A DNA stretch of 42,952 nucleotides from Microscillaceae bacterium (GTDB lineage: Bacteria > Bacteroidota > Bacteroidia > Cytophagales > Microscillaceae), in the NCBI GenBank assembly GCA_011390205.1, contig JAABSX010000033.1, positions 1 through 42,952 on the forward strand, read 5' to 3'. Below, in pieces: positions 1 through 8,528 of this stretch; the first letter of the stretch is position 1; every line of letters starts with the position of its first letter. The notes beneath the pieces are model-generated. The model saw nothing but the letters and a program-made list of their open reading frames with translations, did no database searches and was not told the DNA's origin. The position numbers and the translations under genes are program-made.

Positions 1-4
1 TGAT

Positions 5-994
5 ATGTATCAGCCTATTTTTGAAGAGTATGGCATCACTGCCATCGATAAAATAGCCCAAGCTTGGCAAGAACCGCACAGGCACTACCACAATGAAGAA
101 CATCTTGCCTTTTTGCTACATCAAATAGAAGAACTGCATCAGGCTAAAAAAATCAATGAAGAAAATCATAAAACACTCGTTTTGGCTGCCTTTTTTCATG
201 ACATCATCTATGACCCCACTCGCCAAGACAATGAAGAAAAATCAGCAGAAATATTTGCCGATTTATCTACCAAGCATCTCCACAGTGAGTTAATCCAAGA
301 AATTATCTTAGATACCAAACAGCACCAAGGCAAGACTGAACTCTCTAAACAGTTTAGTGCCTTGGATATGGCAATTGTTACAGAAACCAGCTTTGCGGAA
401 CTGCTTGCTTGGGAGAGAAAAATTTTCAAAGAATTTCAGTTTGTAGATTATACACTCTACCGTGAGGGGCGAATGGCTTTGCTGCGTAAATTTATCAAAG
501 AATACCCTCAAAATGCTGTGAATCTAGGTTTTTTGCTGGAGTATGTCGCACAGCACCGCCCCCGAATAGGTGTTTATCCTGGTTCTTTTTACCCTTTTCA
601 CAACGGACATCTGAATATCTTAGAAAAAGCTGAAACCGTTTTTGACAAGGTCATCATCGCAAGAGGCATTAATCCAGACAAGCAAGACATCAACAAAGAT
701 ACCATTGGGAGTCAGACACTTAAATACAGACAAGTAGAAAATTTTCAGGGCTTTCTGACAAAATATCTGAGCTCCAAAGAAACCTATGCAGACATTACGC
801 TCGTGCGTGGCTTACGCAATGGCGATGACCTAGATTATGAAGTCAATCAGCTCAGATTTATGGAAGATATGAAAGACAATCTCAAAGTTGTCTTTCTACC
901 TTGTGATAAAGAATACGAGCATATTTCTTCTTCTTCCATCAAAAATTTAGATAAAATAGACCCAGATTTTAGCAAGCGTTATGTGCCAGCCTGA
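5..994 (+). CDS. HD-superfamily phosphohydrolase / phosphopantetheine adenylyltransferase (CoaD-like) fusion
   Basis: Two domains are visible in the 329 residues. Residues 1-180 resemble the predicted metal-dependent HD phosphohydrolases (COG4339 type): HYHNEEH near 27-33 and the HD pair in FFHDIIYD near 63-70. Residues 188-329 match CoaD, the enzyme that joins ATP and 4'-phosphopantetheine in coenzyme A synthesis. The nucleotidyltransferase motif is GSFYPFHNGHL, followed by LVRGLRNG and the C-terminal ISSSSIK motif. The CoaD part is near the usual ~160-residue length and keeps its signature motifs, so it may be active. The role of the HD half is unknown. The start is the first ATG in the window. 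The gene could in principle begin upstream, but the N-terminus looks like the normal beginning of the HD family. It lies 61 bp before the amine oxidase gene on the same strand. Confidence 0.85.
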   Translation: MYQPIFEEYGITAIDKIAQAWQEPHRHYHNEEHLAFLLHQIEELHQAKKINEENHKTLVLAAFFHDIIYDPTRQDNEEKSAEIFADLSTKHLHSELIQEIILDTKQHQGKTELSKQFSALDMAIVTETSFAELLAWERKIFKEFQFVDYTLYREGRMALLRKFIKEYPQNAVNLGFLLEYVAQHRPRIGVYPGSFYPFHNGHLNILEKAETVFDKVIIARGINPDKQDINKDTIGSQTLKYRQVENFQGFLTKYLSSKETYADITLVRGLRNGDDLDYEVNQLRFMEDMKDNLKVVFLPCDKEYEHISSSSIKNLDKIDPDFSKRYVPA

Positions 995-1055
995 TGTGTT
1001 CTTCTAAGGGTATGCAGGTGAATATTTATCTAAGAACTACTAAAAATATAGCAAA

Positions 1056-2411
1056 TTGAAAAGAAGAAAATTTATCAAAGATACCTTGGGGGGGCTGCCT
1101 TTGTTGGTGCTGACTCCTTCTCTTTTGGCTTCTTGTGCAGAAGATGAAATCAAACCCAATGGCAAGACTGTCATAGTTATTGGCGCTGGAATATCAGGGC
1201 TGGCAGCTGCACGAAGACTCAAACAAAATGGATTTACTGTGATAGTCTTAGAGGCACAAGGAAAAATAGGGGGGCGATTGCGGACAGACAGAACGCTAGG
1301 TGTTCCATTTGATGCAGGGGCAAGTTGGATTCACGGGCCCAACAGAAATCCCATTCGTAATCTAGCCTCACAAGCAGGGGCTACTACTTTTTTGACGGAT
1401 GATGAGCAGGTAAAAGTATTTGATACGAATGGTGTGCCTTATACAGATGCTTTTTTGACAAATGCTGAAAATCAATTTACAAATGCTTTGAGAGATGTGA
1501 AAAATGCCAGTACGCCTACACAGAGTTTTGAAGCAGTATTCAATACGCTATACCCCACACAATCTACCAACCGCCTTTGGAAATATATGCTCTCAGCATA
1601 TTTAGAATTTGATACAGGGAGTGATATTTCTCTATTGTCTGCCAAGTATTTTGATGATGATGAGGCATTTGGAGGAAGTGATGTCATTATTACCAATGGC
1701 TATGATAAAATAACAGATTACCTAGGGCTAGGGCTAGACATTAGGTTGAATAGCCCTGTGAGTGCCATTGATTATACTGAAAATAAGGTAAAATTAACAG
1801 TCAATGGAGAAGCACTCGAGGGCGAATATGCCTTGGTAAGTGTGCCTTTGGGAGTGCTAAAAAATAATCGCATTGCTTTTACGCCAGATTTACCAGTAGC
1901 AAAGTTAGATGCCATCCATCAGCTTTCTATGGGCAATATCAATAAATTTTTATTGGTATGGGACAGTGCATTTTGGGATACGAGTCTTCAGTACATTGGC
2001 TACACTCCTGAAACCAAAGGCAAATTCAACTATTTTTTGAATTTCAGAAAATTTACCAGCCACAATGCCTTGATGACTTTTGCCTTCGGCAACTATGCCA
2101 CACACACCGAAAGCCTGACCGATAGCGAAATCATAGACGAAATTATGCAACACCTAAAGGGAATCTATGGCAATAATATCCCGAACCCTAGCCACTTGCA
2201 GCGAACCAAATGGGGGCAAGATGAAAACACCTTTGGGGCATATTCATTTGTGAGCAATGCTTCAAGTTCAGAAGATTTTGACATACTTGCGAGCAGCCTC
2301 AACAATAAGGTGTTTTTTGCAGGCGAGCATACAGAAAGAGATTACAGAGGCACTACCCATGGGGCATATTTAAGTGGGATAAGAGAGGCCGATAAAATCG
2401 CAAGAATTTAA
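1056..2411 (+). CDS. FAD-dependent amine oxidase (monoamine/polyamine oxidase family), Tat-type lipoprotein
   Basis: The 451-residue protein begins with a twin-arginine segment (KRRKFIK), a hydrophobic stretch and a lipobox ending LLASC (Cys27), so export by Tat and lipid anchoring are likely. Residues ~38-60 form the dinucleotide-binding Rossmann motif (VIVIGAGISGLAAARRL), followed by the family's GGRLRTDR and a FDAGASWIHG segment. The C-terminus FFAGEHTERDYRGTTHGAY is the second FAD-binding motif. Such enzymes oxidise amines with oxygen, releasing peroxide; the substrate cannot be read here. The start is TTG: an in-frame stop (TAA at 1041) lies just upstream with no ATG between, and TTG places the Tat motif at the extreme N-terminus. 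Confidence 0.87.
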   Translation: MKRRKFIKDTLGGLPLLVLTPSLLASCAEDEIKPNGKTVIVIGAGISGLAAARRLKQNGFTVIVLEAQGKIGGRLRTDRTLGVPFDAGASWIHGPNRNPIRNLASQAGATTFLTDDEQVKVFDTNGVPYTDAFLTNAENQFTNALRDVKNASTPTQSFEAVFNTLYPTQSTNRLWKYMLSAYLEFDTGSDISLLSAKYFDDDEAFGGSDVIITNGYDKITDYLGLGLDIRLNSPVSAIDYTENKVKLTVNGEALEGEYALVSVPLGVLKNNRIAFTPDLPVAKLDAIHQLSMGNINKFLLVWDSAFWDTSLQYIGYTPETKGKFNYFLNFRKFTSHNALMTFAFGNYATHTESLTDSEIIDEIMQHLKGIYGNNIPNPSHLQRTKWGQDENTFGAYSFVSNASSSEDFDILASSLNNKVFFAGEHTERDYRGTTHGAYLSGIREADKIARI

Positions 2412-2575
2412 CTCAATTTACCATAATCAGATAATTGACCCTACAGCATCAACGCACCTTAATAAACTAGATTTTGGCTTGTATTGAGTATCACAAATCA
2501 ACATTTTTACAAAAAAAGAATGAATTTTGATTTATTTTATTAATATTGTTTTTAAAAATCATGATTACCTAAGCC

Positions 2576-3700
2576 ATGTCAATACACTACAAAATCATAT
2601 CTAAAAGTCCTGAAAGATTGGTCTTGCAAGAAAACACCTCGACTTCTTGGATAATTGCCATTGTAATAGGGATTTTGGGTGGACTTGCCTTTGCTCTTGG
2701 GCTTGTAGGCTTGTCTGCCGAGCCCATGCCCGCAGAATCCGAGCAGATTTCTTGGATTATGACTTTTATGGGAGGGGCATTTTTGCTTAGTGTATTGGTG
2801 ATATTAGATGCAAGAAATGACAATCCCAAAGAACTGATTTTTGACAATGCCTTACAAGAACTGCACATCCACCAAAAAACTGACAAGAAAAGCTATTATG
2901 CTGTGATTCCTTACAAAGATATCAAAGGGTTTTTAGTGCGTAGAGTAGCCCGAGGCAGTGGTAAAAGCAAGCAAACGGGCTATACAGTGTATATGCAAAA
3001 GACAGATATGAGCCTCTGGAGCCTGAATACATTCAATCACTTAGGACGTGCAGAAGTGCTTCATCAAGAAATAGAACAGTTTTTTGAGAGAAGAAATGAC
3101 CTGGTTTACAGTCCTTCTATCATTGCTGAGTTTCCGAGTAAAGTTATTCAACGTTATGAATATGCTGATAAAGTAGAGATGAGGTGGCGTAATAAGATCC
3201 ATATCAGAAAGATAGCTTTGCTAGGCATCATAGCTTGCTTTTGGGGGATAATCATCAAAGTAGTGCCCAGTGAATCATATATAGGATTTATTTTATTTTC
3301 TGCCGTCTTGACTTTGATTAGTGGCATCATCCTTTATAATCTCTTCTTAGATTTGACCACTACGTATGGCATAGAAATCAGCAAGACGGGCATTAGCTCA
3401 CTCCGAAATAAAAGAACAATCCGCACAATAGGTTTACAAGATGTGGCGGTGATAGGCTTTGATTTCTCAGACCAAGTGGGCGGCAAGCCACTCAGGGTGA
3501 TGACAAATGAGCAGCAGCAAGCCCTCAGCACGATGAATGTAGAAGATGGCATCAGTATGTCAGAGATAGGCACAGCTTTTAGGTTGGCTACTTCTATGTG
3601 GCAAATCAACATCGATAGATTAGATGTGGTCGGTAGGATAAACCTCGAGCATTTTATAGAGCAAGACCTCAAAAAATATGGGGCAAAACATGTAAAATAA
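2576..3700 (+). CDS. Polytopic membrane protein of unknown function
   Basis: This 374-residue product is not recognised. Two hydrophobic helices lie at about residues 23-47 and 58-81. A soluble basic stretch (~85-205, with KSKQTGYTVY) follows. A second helix pair sits at about 211-258, and a soluble C-terminal domain of ~115 residues ends the protein. The alternation of a membrane pair and a beta-rich soluble part, twice over, suggests a duplicated module, possibly a PH-like fold, but that is inference. It ends 22 bp from the convergent rlmI gene; no hairpin terminator fits between them. The 164-bp region before the ATG is AT-rich without a convincing promoter. Confidence 0.7.
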   Translation: MSIHYKIISKSPERLVLQENTSTSWIIAIVIGILGGLAFALGLVGLSAEPMPAESEQISWIMTFMGGAFLLSVLVILDARNDNPKELIFDNALQELHIHQKTDKKSYYAVIPYKDIKGFLVRRVARGSGKSKQTGYTVYMQKTDMSLWSLNTFNHLGRAEVLHQEIEQFFERRNDLVYSPSIIAEFPSKVIQRYEYADKVEMRWRNKIHIRKIALLGIIACFWGIIIKVVPSESYIGFILFSAVLTLISGIILYNLFLDLTTTYGIEISKTGISSLRNKRTIRTIGLQDVAVIGFDFSDQVGGKPLRVMTNEQQQALSTMNVEDGISMSEIGTAFRLATSMWQINIDRLDVVGRINLEHFIEQDLKKYGAKHVK

Positions 3701-3722
3701 ACCACAAAAAAATAAACCAAGC

Positions 3723-4916
3723 TTAACTTACATACAGTACCAAACCTTTCAGATATTCTCCTTCGGGGTGATAAATACTGACGGGATGGTCTAGAGGCTG
3801 TGTGATTTGGTGCAAAATACGCACCTCTCGCCCTACACTGGCACAGGCAGTAAATACGATTTTACGAAAAGTATCTCTGTCAATGCTTCCTGAGCAAGAG
3901 AAAGTAAAGAGAATCCCACCTGGAGCCAATTTTTTTAGACCTAATTCATTCAGGCTAATGTAGCCACGAGTGGCATTTTTTACGGAGCGTTTGTTTTTGG
4001 CGAAGGCGGGTGGGTCTAGCACCATTACCTCATATTTTTCGGGGGTAGTTTTAAGAAATTCAAAACAATCTTGGGCAAGGGCTGTATGTGGGGCATCTTC
4101 TCCAAAATTTGAGAGGATATTTTGTGTGCAAAGCTCAGTAGCTTCTTTAGAAATATCTACAGAGTGCACGTGTTTCGCTCCTCCCGCAAGGGCATAGACA
4201 CTAAAGCCGCCTGTGTAGCCAAAGGCATTCAAGACCGTTTTTTGGTAGGCATATTTCATCAGAAGCTGTCGGTTTTCTCGTTGGTCTAAGAAAAAGCCTG
4301 TTTTTTGCCCTTCTTCCACGTTTACTTCAAATTTTAAGCCGTGCTCAAGGATGTTTACTTTGGGCGAAGTAGCCTCAGTGAGCCATCCGCCTTTGAGGCT
4401 TGTTTTCTCAAATCTCTGCGTATTTTCTTTATTTTTAAGATAGACATGGGCAAACCCAAGCCGTTTTAGCCCAGCTACCAGCAAAGGATAAATTTTTTCT
4501 GTGCCTTTAGTAAGGATTTGCAGCACCACCACATCCGCATAGACATCAGCAATCAGTCCTGGCAAAAAATCACCCTCTGCATGGATGAGCCTGTAGGCAT
4601 TGGTTTGGGCATCTTTGATGTATTCTTGGCGAATGTCATAGGCTTGCTTGAGCTTCTGAAACCAAAATTCCTCGTTGATTTCTACTCTTTGTCTTCCTAG
4701 ATGTACCATACGGCAGGTAATCTGACTATTGGCATCATAAAAGCCTATGCCTAGGTATGCTCCATTTTCTTGCAGCACCTCCACCAAATCACCACTTTGG
4801 GCTTCAGGAGCAATGCGCTGTACAGCACCCGAAAATACCCAAGGATGCCTCTGCAAAAGTGATTTTTCTCGCTTGGATTTAAGAGTGAGTGTGGGCAAAG
4901 AAATATTTTGTGTCAT
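3723..4916 (-). CDS. rlmI: Class I SAM-dependent rRNA (cytosine) methyltransferase, RlmI family
   Basis: The protein (397 residues, the normal family length) has an N-terminal PUA-like RNA-binding part with the hallmark RHPWVFSGAV. A methyltransferase domain follows: LDQRENRQLL, the SAM-binding NAFGYTGGFSVYALAGG with the acidic HSVDIS, then VLDPPAFAKNK and FSCSGS, where the cysteine is the expected catalytic position for m5C enzymes. RlmI methylates C1962 of 23S rRNA in E. coli; the exact target here is inferred from that family. It is transcribed away from the DUF6089 gene at 5177. Confidence 0.9.
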   Translation of the reverse strand: MTQNISLPTLTLKSKREKSLLQRHPWVFSGAVQRIAPEAQSGDLVEVLQENGAYLGIGFYDANSQITCRMVHLGRQRVEINEEFWFQKLKQAYDIRQEYIKDAQTNAYRLIHAEGDFLPGLIADVYADVVVLQILTKGTEKIYPLLVAGLKRLGFAHVYLKNKENTQRFEKTSLKGGWLTEATSPKVNILEHGLKFEVNVEEGQKTGFFLDQRENRQLLMKYAYQKTVLNAFGYTGGFSVYALAGGAKHVHSVDISKEATELCTQNILSNFGEDAPHTALAQDCFEFLKTTPEKYEVMVLDPPAFAKNKRSVKNATRGYISLNELGLKKLAPGGILFTFSCSGSIDRDTFRKIVFTACASVGREVRILHQITQPLDHPVSIYHPEGEYLKGLVLYVS

Positions 4917-5176
4917 ATATAAATGTAATTAAGGGCTTGCTAGACGTTTGTTTAATAAAAGTAATATTTTTGAAGAGCCAAAATACACTCTAATAAAGTA
5001 TGTTCTACCAAGTATGTTGAGGGCATATCCAAATACAAATATAAGTAGATTTAGCATTGAGTCAGATAAAAGTCGTGATTTACTAAATTAGTTGAAGTCG
5101 TTTTTGAGTGTAATCAGTTTATAAACAACAAGTTACAAAAATTGACCATTCAAAATTTATCCCTATTTTATTGAAT

Positions 5177-6172
5177 ATGAATCATAGAAGTACAAAATAC
5201 ATTGTTCAGATTTTTTTATGTTTAGTTTTATTCTTGGCACTTAGCCCTGATACACAGGCCCAGAGAATGCGCCCAAGCAAGCCGATGAAGCCCTCAAATA
5301 CAGAAGGCTACGTGAGTGCGGGTATTCAGGTGAATGCCATGAACTATACAGGCGATATCCCCGCAGGCCCAAACTACACACGCCCAGGCATAGGAGCATT
5401 TATCTCTAGAAAAATCAGCCCAAAACTTCACATACAGCTTGGAGCGGCTTGGGGAAGGCTAGAGGCAGATGATGCAGGCACTGCACCAAGCAATGATACG
5501 TATGCACGTAATTTACATTTCAGAAATGACCTCAAAGAAATCTCGCTACTGGCTCAATGGGATGTAATAGGCAGCTACGGAAAGCATTTCAGACGAAAAG
5601 GAGTAAGCCCCTACCTCTACGCAGGCATCGCACTGTTTCACCACAATCCGCAGGCAAAAATACCCACAGCAGAGGGAGATGCTTGGGTAAATCTTCAACC
5701 TTTGGGCACAGAAGGACAAGGAAGGCCTGGCTATGCCCAAATGTATAGCAATATCCAAATAGCAGTGCCTGTGGGCTTCGGCTTCAAATTTAAACTGGAC
5801 CAACGCTGGGATATGGGTATAGAAACGGGTGTCAGGTTTACATTCTTTGATTATTTGGATGATGTAAGTGGAGATTATCCAGATATGGCAGATCTCGGCA
5901 ACCCCCTGGCAGTAGCTATGTCTAACAGGAGCTTAGAGCCTGCTGCTGCCCTGAGTGGAGAGTTGAGAGATTTAGATGCCATTGCAGCAAGGTTTGGTGC
6001 AACAGAAAATTACACAGGCTTTGATGGGCGGACTTATCGCACGGTGCCCAGCTTTAGGCGAGGACAAAGCACCAGAGGTAATGTCAATAGCAAGGACATG
6101 TACTTTGTTACGGGAGTTCGCCTAAGTTATATCATTAATGTAGGGCTCAAATGCCCTCAGTTTAGGTGGTAA
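5177..6172 (+). CDS. DUF6089-type outer-membrane beta-barrel protein (copy 1)
   Basis: A signal peptide (KYIVQIFLCLVLFLALSPDTQAQ) precedes an aromatic-alternating sequence typical of a small barrel: GIQVNAMNYTGDIPAG, RNLHFRNDLKEISLLAQW, GVSPYLYAGIALFHHNP. The protein is 331 residues from the ATG used here; a TTG two codons earlier (5171) is in frame but less likely. It is clearly paralogous to the gene at 16373, with the same order of blocks (RNLxFRND, SPYxxAGIAxFxHNP, LRTEGQG/LGTEGQG). I believe this family includes PorG-like components of the type IX secretion apparatus, but that link is from memory. It stands alone between rlmI (divergent) and the M23 peptidase gene. Confidence 0.78.
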   Translation: MNHRSTKYIVQIFLCLVLFLALSPDTQAQRMRPSKPMKPSNTEGYVSAGIQVNAMNYTGDIPAGPNYTRPGIGAFISRKISPKLHIQLGAAWGRLEADDAGTAPSNDTYARNLHFRNDLKEISLLAQWDVIGSYGKHFRRKGVSPYLYAGIALFHHNPQAKIPTAEGDAWVNLQPLGTEGQGRPGYAQMYSNIQIAVPVGFGFKFKLDQRWDMGIETGVRFTFFDYLDDVSGDYPDMADLGNPLAVAMSNRSLEPAAALSGELRDLDAIAARFGATENYTGFDGRTYRTVPSFRRGQSTRGNVNSKDMYFVTGVRLSYIINVGLKCPQFRW

Positions 6173-6504
6173 CCTTTGTAATAAGTGAAGGCTTCTTTTT
6201 ATTTTTCTGACAATCACCCACAAAAGGCACATGATTTTACACCAAACAACTTGACTAAAAGCAAGTTACGATTTTGTTAAATCATAAAAAAGCTGTCATT
6301 TATGATTGCTTTATCAATAGATGTTGTAATTTTACGGCATGGAGTAGCTTACAAATAATCCAAAGATTTTGGGTTGATTTTTGTAAATGCTTGTATGACA
6401 GTGTCTTAAATTTTATTGATTTTTGTTTGCATTTCTTGAATAAAAATGCTTTTAGAAACTAAAAAAAACTGAATAAAGACGCATTTTTGATTAAATTAAA
6501 TATT
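6173..6504 (+). other. Intergenic region, 332 bp
   Basis: AT-rich spacer between the DUF6089 gene and the M23 peptidase gene. A 62-codon open frame at 6274-6462 lacks any protein-like character and I do not call it. No clear TAnnTTTG promoter and no strong hairpin were found, so the promoter of the peptidase gene is not identified. Confidence 0.5.
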
Positions 6505-7563
6505 ATGAAACAGTCTATATATATCCTCTTCATATCACTTTTAGTAACAATTACTTGCACACTCTCTGCCCAAGAAACCGATAAAAAATTTGAAAAAGGA
6601 GAAGATGTACGCATCCCAGCCCTTTCTAAGGACCCTCTAAAAACCTCCCAGCCTAAAGAAGAAGCCAAACCCAAATCTGAAAGTAAGCCCGAAGAAGATA
6701 AAAAACCAAACAAAGATGCAGGAAAGATAGACGATGGAAGTTTTTCTGTATTTAAAGAAACCTCGCTAGTCAGCACTGACCCCCTTCAGAATACCATAGG
6801 AGAACTCAAAGTAGTCCGTATTTCCGAAGAACTTCAAATAGACTGTGTCTGGATTAAAGCAGCAGAATATTATGCCATCTGGGACTCAAAATATCCGAAC
6901 CCTTATCAAAAAGATGCAGCACTTTTTAGAGATACCGTGCAAATACAGCTTTATGATATCCCACAAGGAGAGCTTTGGGCTTCACCATTAGAAACTACCC
7001 TACAGACCTCAGGCTTTGGGCCTCGATGGGGGAGGTATCACCAAGGAATAGACCTAAACCTACAAATGGGTACACCGATTATGACTACTTTTGACGGAAT
7101 CGTCAGAATATCAGCTTTTGATAGAGGATTCGGGAATTATGTGGTAATAAGGCACAGAAACGGGATAGAAACCCTTTACGGGCATATGAGTGCAAGGAAA
7201 GTGGAGGTAGGGCAAGTACTCAAAGCAGGGCAAGTCATAGGCTTAGGCGGAAGCACAGGCTGGAGCACAGGCCCACACCTGCATTACGAAACACGCTACG
7301 AAGGAAATACCTTTAACCCTTTGCTCATTTATGATTTTTCACTCCCTGAGCAGCTACTCACCGATAAGTTTGACCTTATGCCACAGCATTTTAGCCATTT
7401 GGGAAACAAAATTCGCAAGACAATTGTGCACAAAGTAACTCCAGGCGAAACACTCTCTATCATCGGGGCAAAATACAATGTGTCTGTTACTACCCTCGCC
7501 AAACTCAACCGGCTGAGTGAAAACTCGGTTTTGCAAGTAGGGCAAACCATCATCATTAAATAG
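6505..7563 (+). CDS. Secreted M23-family peptidoglycan endopeptidase with C-terminal LysM domain
   Basis: The order is a signal peptide (residues 1-22, ending TLSAQ), a low-complexity Lys/Glu/Pro linker (about 40-75), an intermediate domain, an M23 (lysostaphin/LytM) domain, and one LysM at 308-352 (HKVTPGETLSIIGAKYNVS). The zinc ligands are readable: H179 and D183 in the HxxxD motif (HQGID), and H258/H260 in GPHLHYE; YGHMS is also present. All catalytic residues are intact, so hydrolysis of peptidoglycan cross-links is expected, with LysM binding glycan. I chose the ATG at 6505 over an upstream TTG at 6487 because it starts directly at the signal peptide. bshB1 follows after 23 bp and may be co-transcribed. 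Confidence 0.88.
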   Translation: MKQSIYILFISLLVTITCTLSAQETDKKFEKGEDVRIPALSKDPLKTSQPKEEAKPKSESKPEEDKKPNKDAGKIDDGSFSVFKETSLVSTDPLQNTIGELKVVRISEELQIDCVWIKAAEYYAIWDSKYPNPYQKDAALFRDTVQIQLYDIPQGELWASPLETTLQTSGFGPRWGRYHQGIDLNLQMGTPIMTTFDGIVRISAFDRGFGNYVVIRHRNGIETLYGHMSARKVEVGQVLKAGQVIGLGGSTGWSTGPHLHYETRYEGNTFNPLLIYDFSLPEQLLTDKFDLMPQHFSHLGNKIRKTIVHKVTPGETLSIIGAKYNVSVTTLAKLNRLSENSVLQVGQTIIIK

Positions 7564-7586
7564 TCTATCAAATCACTACTGACGCA

Positions 7587-8309
7587 ATGACCAAACTAGA
7601 CCTGCTCGTATTAGGTGCTCACCCTGATGATGCCGAACTAGGTGCTGGAGGAATCATCGCCTCACACATCGGAAAGGGTAAGACAGTGGGAGTCATAGAT
7701 TTTACCAAAGGTGAATTAGGCTCAAGAGGAACGCCACAAATACGCAAAGAAGAGGCTGATGCAGCCAGTAAAATACTCGGACTGACTGTCAGAGAAAACC
7801 TAGGACTGGCAGATGGTTTTTTTGAGAATAACCAAGCCTCCCAACTCACTTTAATACAAGCCATCCGAAAATACCGCCCTGAAGTAGTCTTGGCAAATGC
7901 ACCCATAGATAGACATATAGACCACGGAAGAGGAGCAGCCCTCGCAAAAGATGCTTGTTTCTTGTCAGGCCTTGCCAAAATACACACAAAAGACAGCAAC
8001 GGCAATGCCCAAAAGCACTGGAGACCCAAAGCACTTTATCATTATGTCCAAGATTATCACCTTACTCCCTTACTGGTGATAGACGTTACCGATTTTTGGC
8101 AGATTAAAATGCGAGCCGTCAAGGCATACAGCACTCAGTTTTATACCCCCAATCAAGAAGGCCCTCAAACACCGATTTCCTCTCCTGATTTTCTACACTT
8201 CTTAGAAGCCCGTGGAAGAGAAATGGGGCGTATGATAGGGGTAGAGTTTGGTGAAGGGCTTATCAAAGCCACTCCCATAGGCACAGATAATCTCTTCAAA
8301 CTGTATTAA
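7587..8309 (+). CDS. bshB1: Bacillithiol biosynthesis deacetylase BshB1
   Basis: A 240-residue LmbE/PIG-L family deacetylase. The zinc-site motif is AHPDDAE near residues 11-17, followed by DFTKGELGSRGT, ADGFFEN, and RHIDHGRGAALAKDA (the second metal-binding histidine region). These blocks are specific for BshB1, which removes acetate from GlcNAc-malate in bacillithiol synthesis; bacillithiol is known in many Bacteroidota. Full length and intact. The other bsh genes are not in this window. It follows the M23 gene by 23 bp. After the stop, a 219-bp spacer leads to the histidine kinase gene. Confidence 0.93.
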   Translation: MTKLDLLVLGAHPDDAELGAGGIIASHIGKGKTVGVIDFTKGELGSRGTPQIRKEEADAASKILGLTVRENLGLADGFFENNQASQLTLIQAIRKYRPEVVLANAPIDRHIDHGRGAALAKDACFLSGLAKIHTKDSNGNAQKHWRPKALYHYVQDYHLTPLLVIDVTDFWQIKMRAVKAYSTQFYTPNQEGPQTPISSPDFLHFLEARGREMGRMIGVEFGEGLIKATPIGTDNLFKLY

Positions 8310-8372
8310 GCACTGATTTTTTTGGATTTCTGGAAAATATCAGAATCTTGCACATCAATGCACTAAAACAAA

Positions 8373-8402
8373 TTTAAGAATAGATTTACTAAACTACCTT
8401 TG
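8373..8402 (+). promoter_or_regulatory. Putative promoter for the kinase/ABC unit
   Basis: TACCTTTG at 8395-8402 matches the Bacteroidota -7 consensus TAnnTTTG, with TTTA (a one-base variant of TTTG) 18 bp upstream at 8373-8376. It would give a leader of about 120 nt before the ATG at 8529. Confidence 0.5.
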
Positions 8403-8528
8403 TAAATAATCCGTTCTAAAGCTCGTCGTGTTTTTTTAATCTCTAAAATCTTTTCAATACAAGTATCAGTAAGCATGAGCAAATAGGCATATCTCTCTAG
8501 CTGACTGACAGCATATCCAAGCAAAAAT

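Noticed and set aside
6274-6462. 62-codon plus-strand frame in the 332-bp spacer
   Set aside because: Starts with TTG, has an unstructured Cys/Phe-rich composition typical of random AT-rich sequence.
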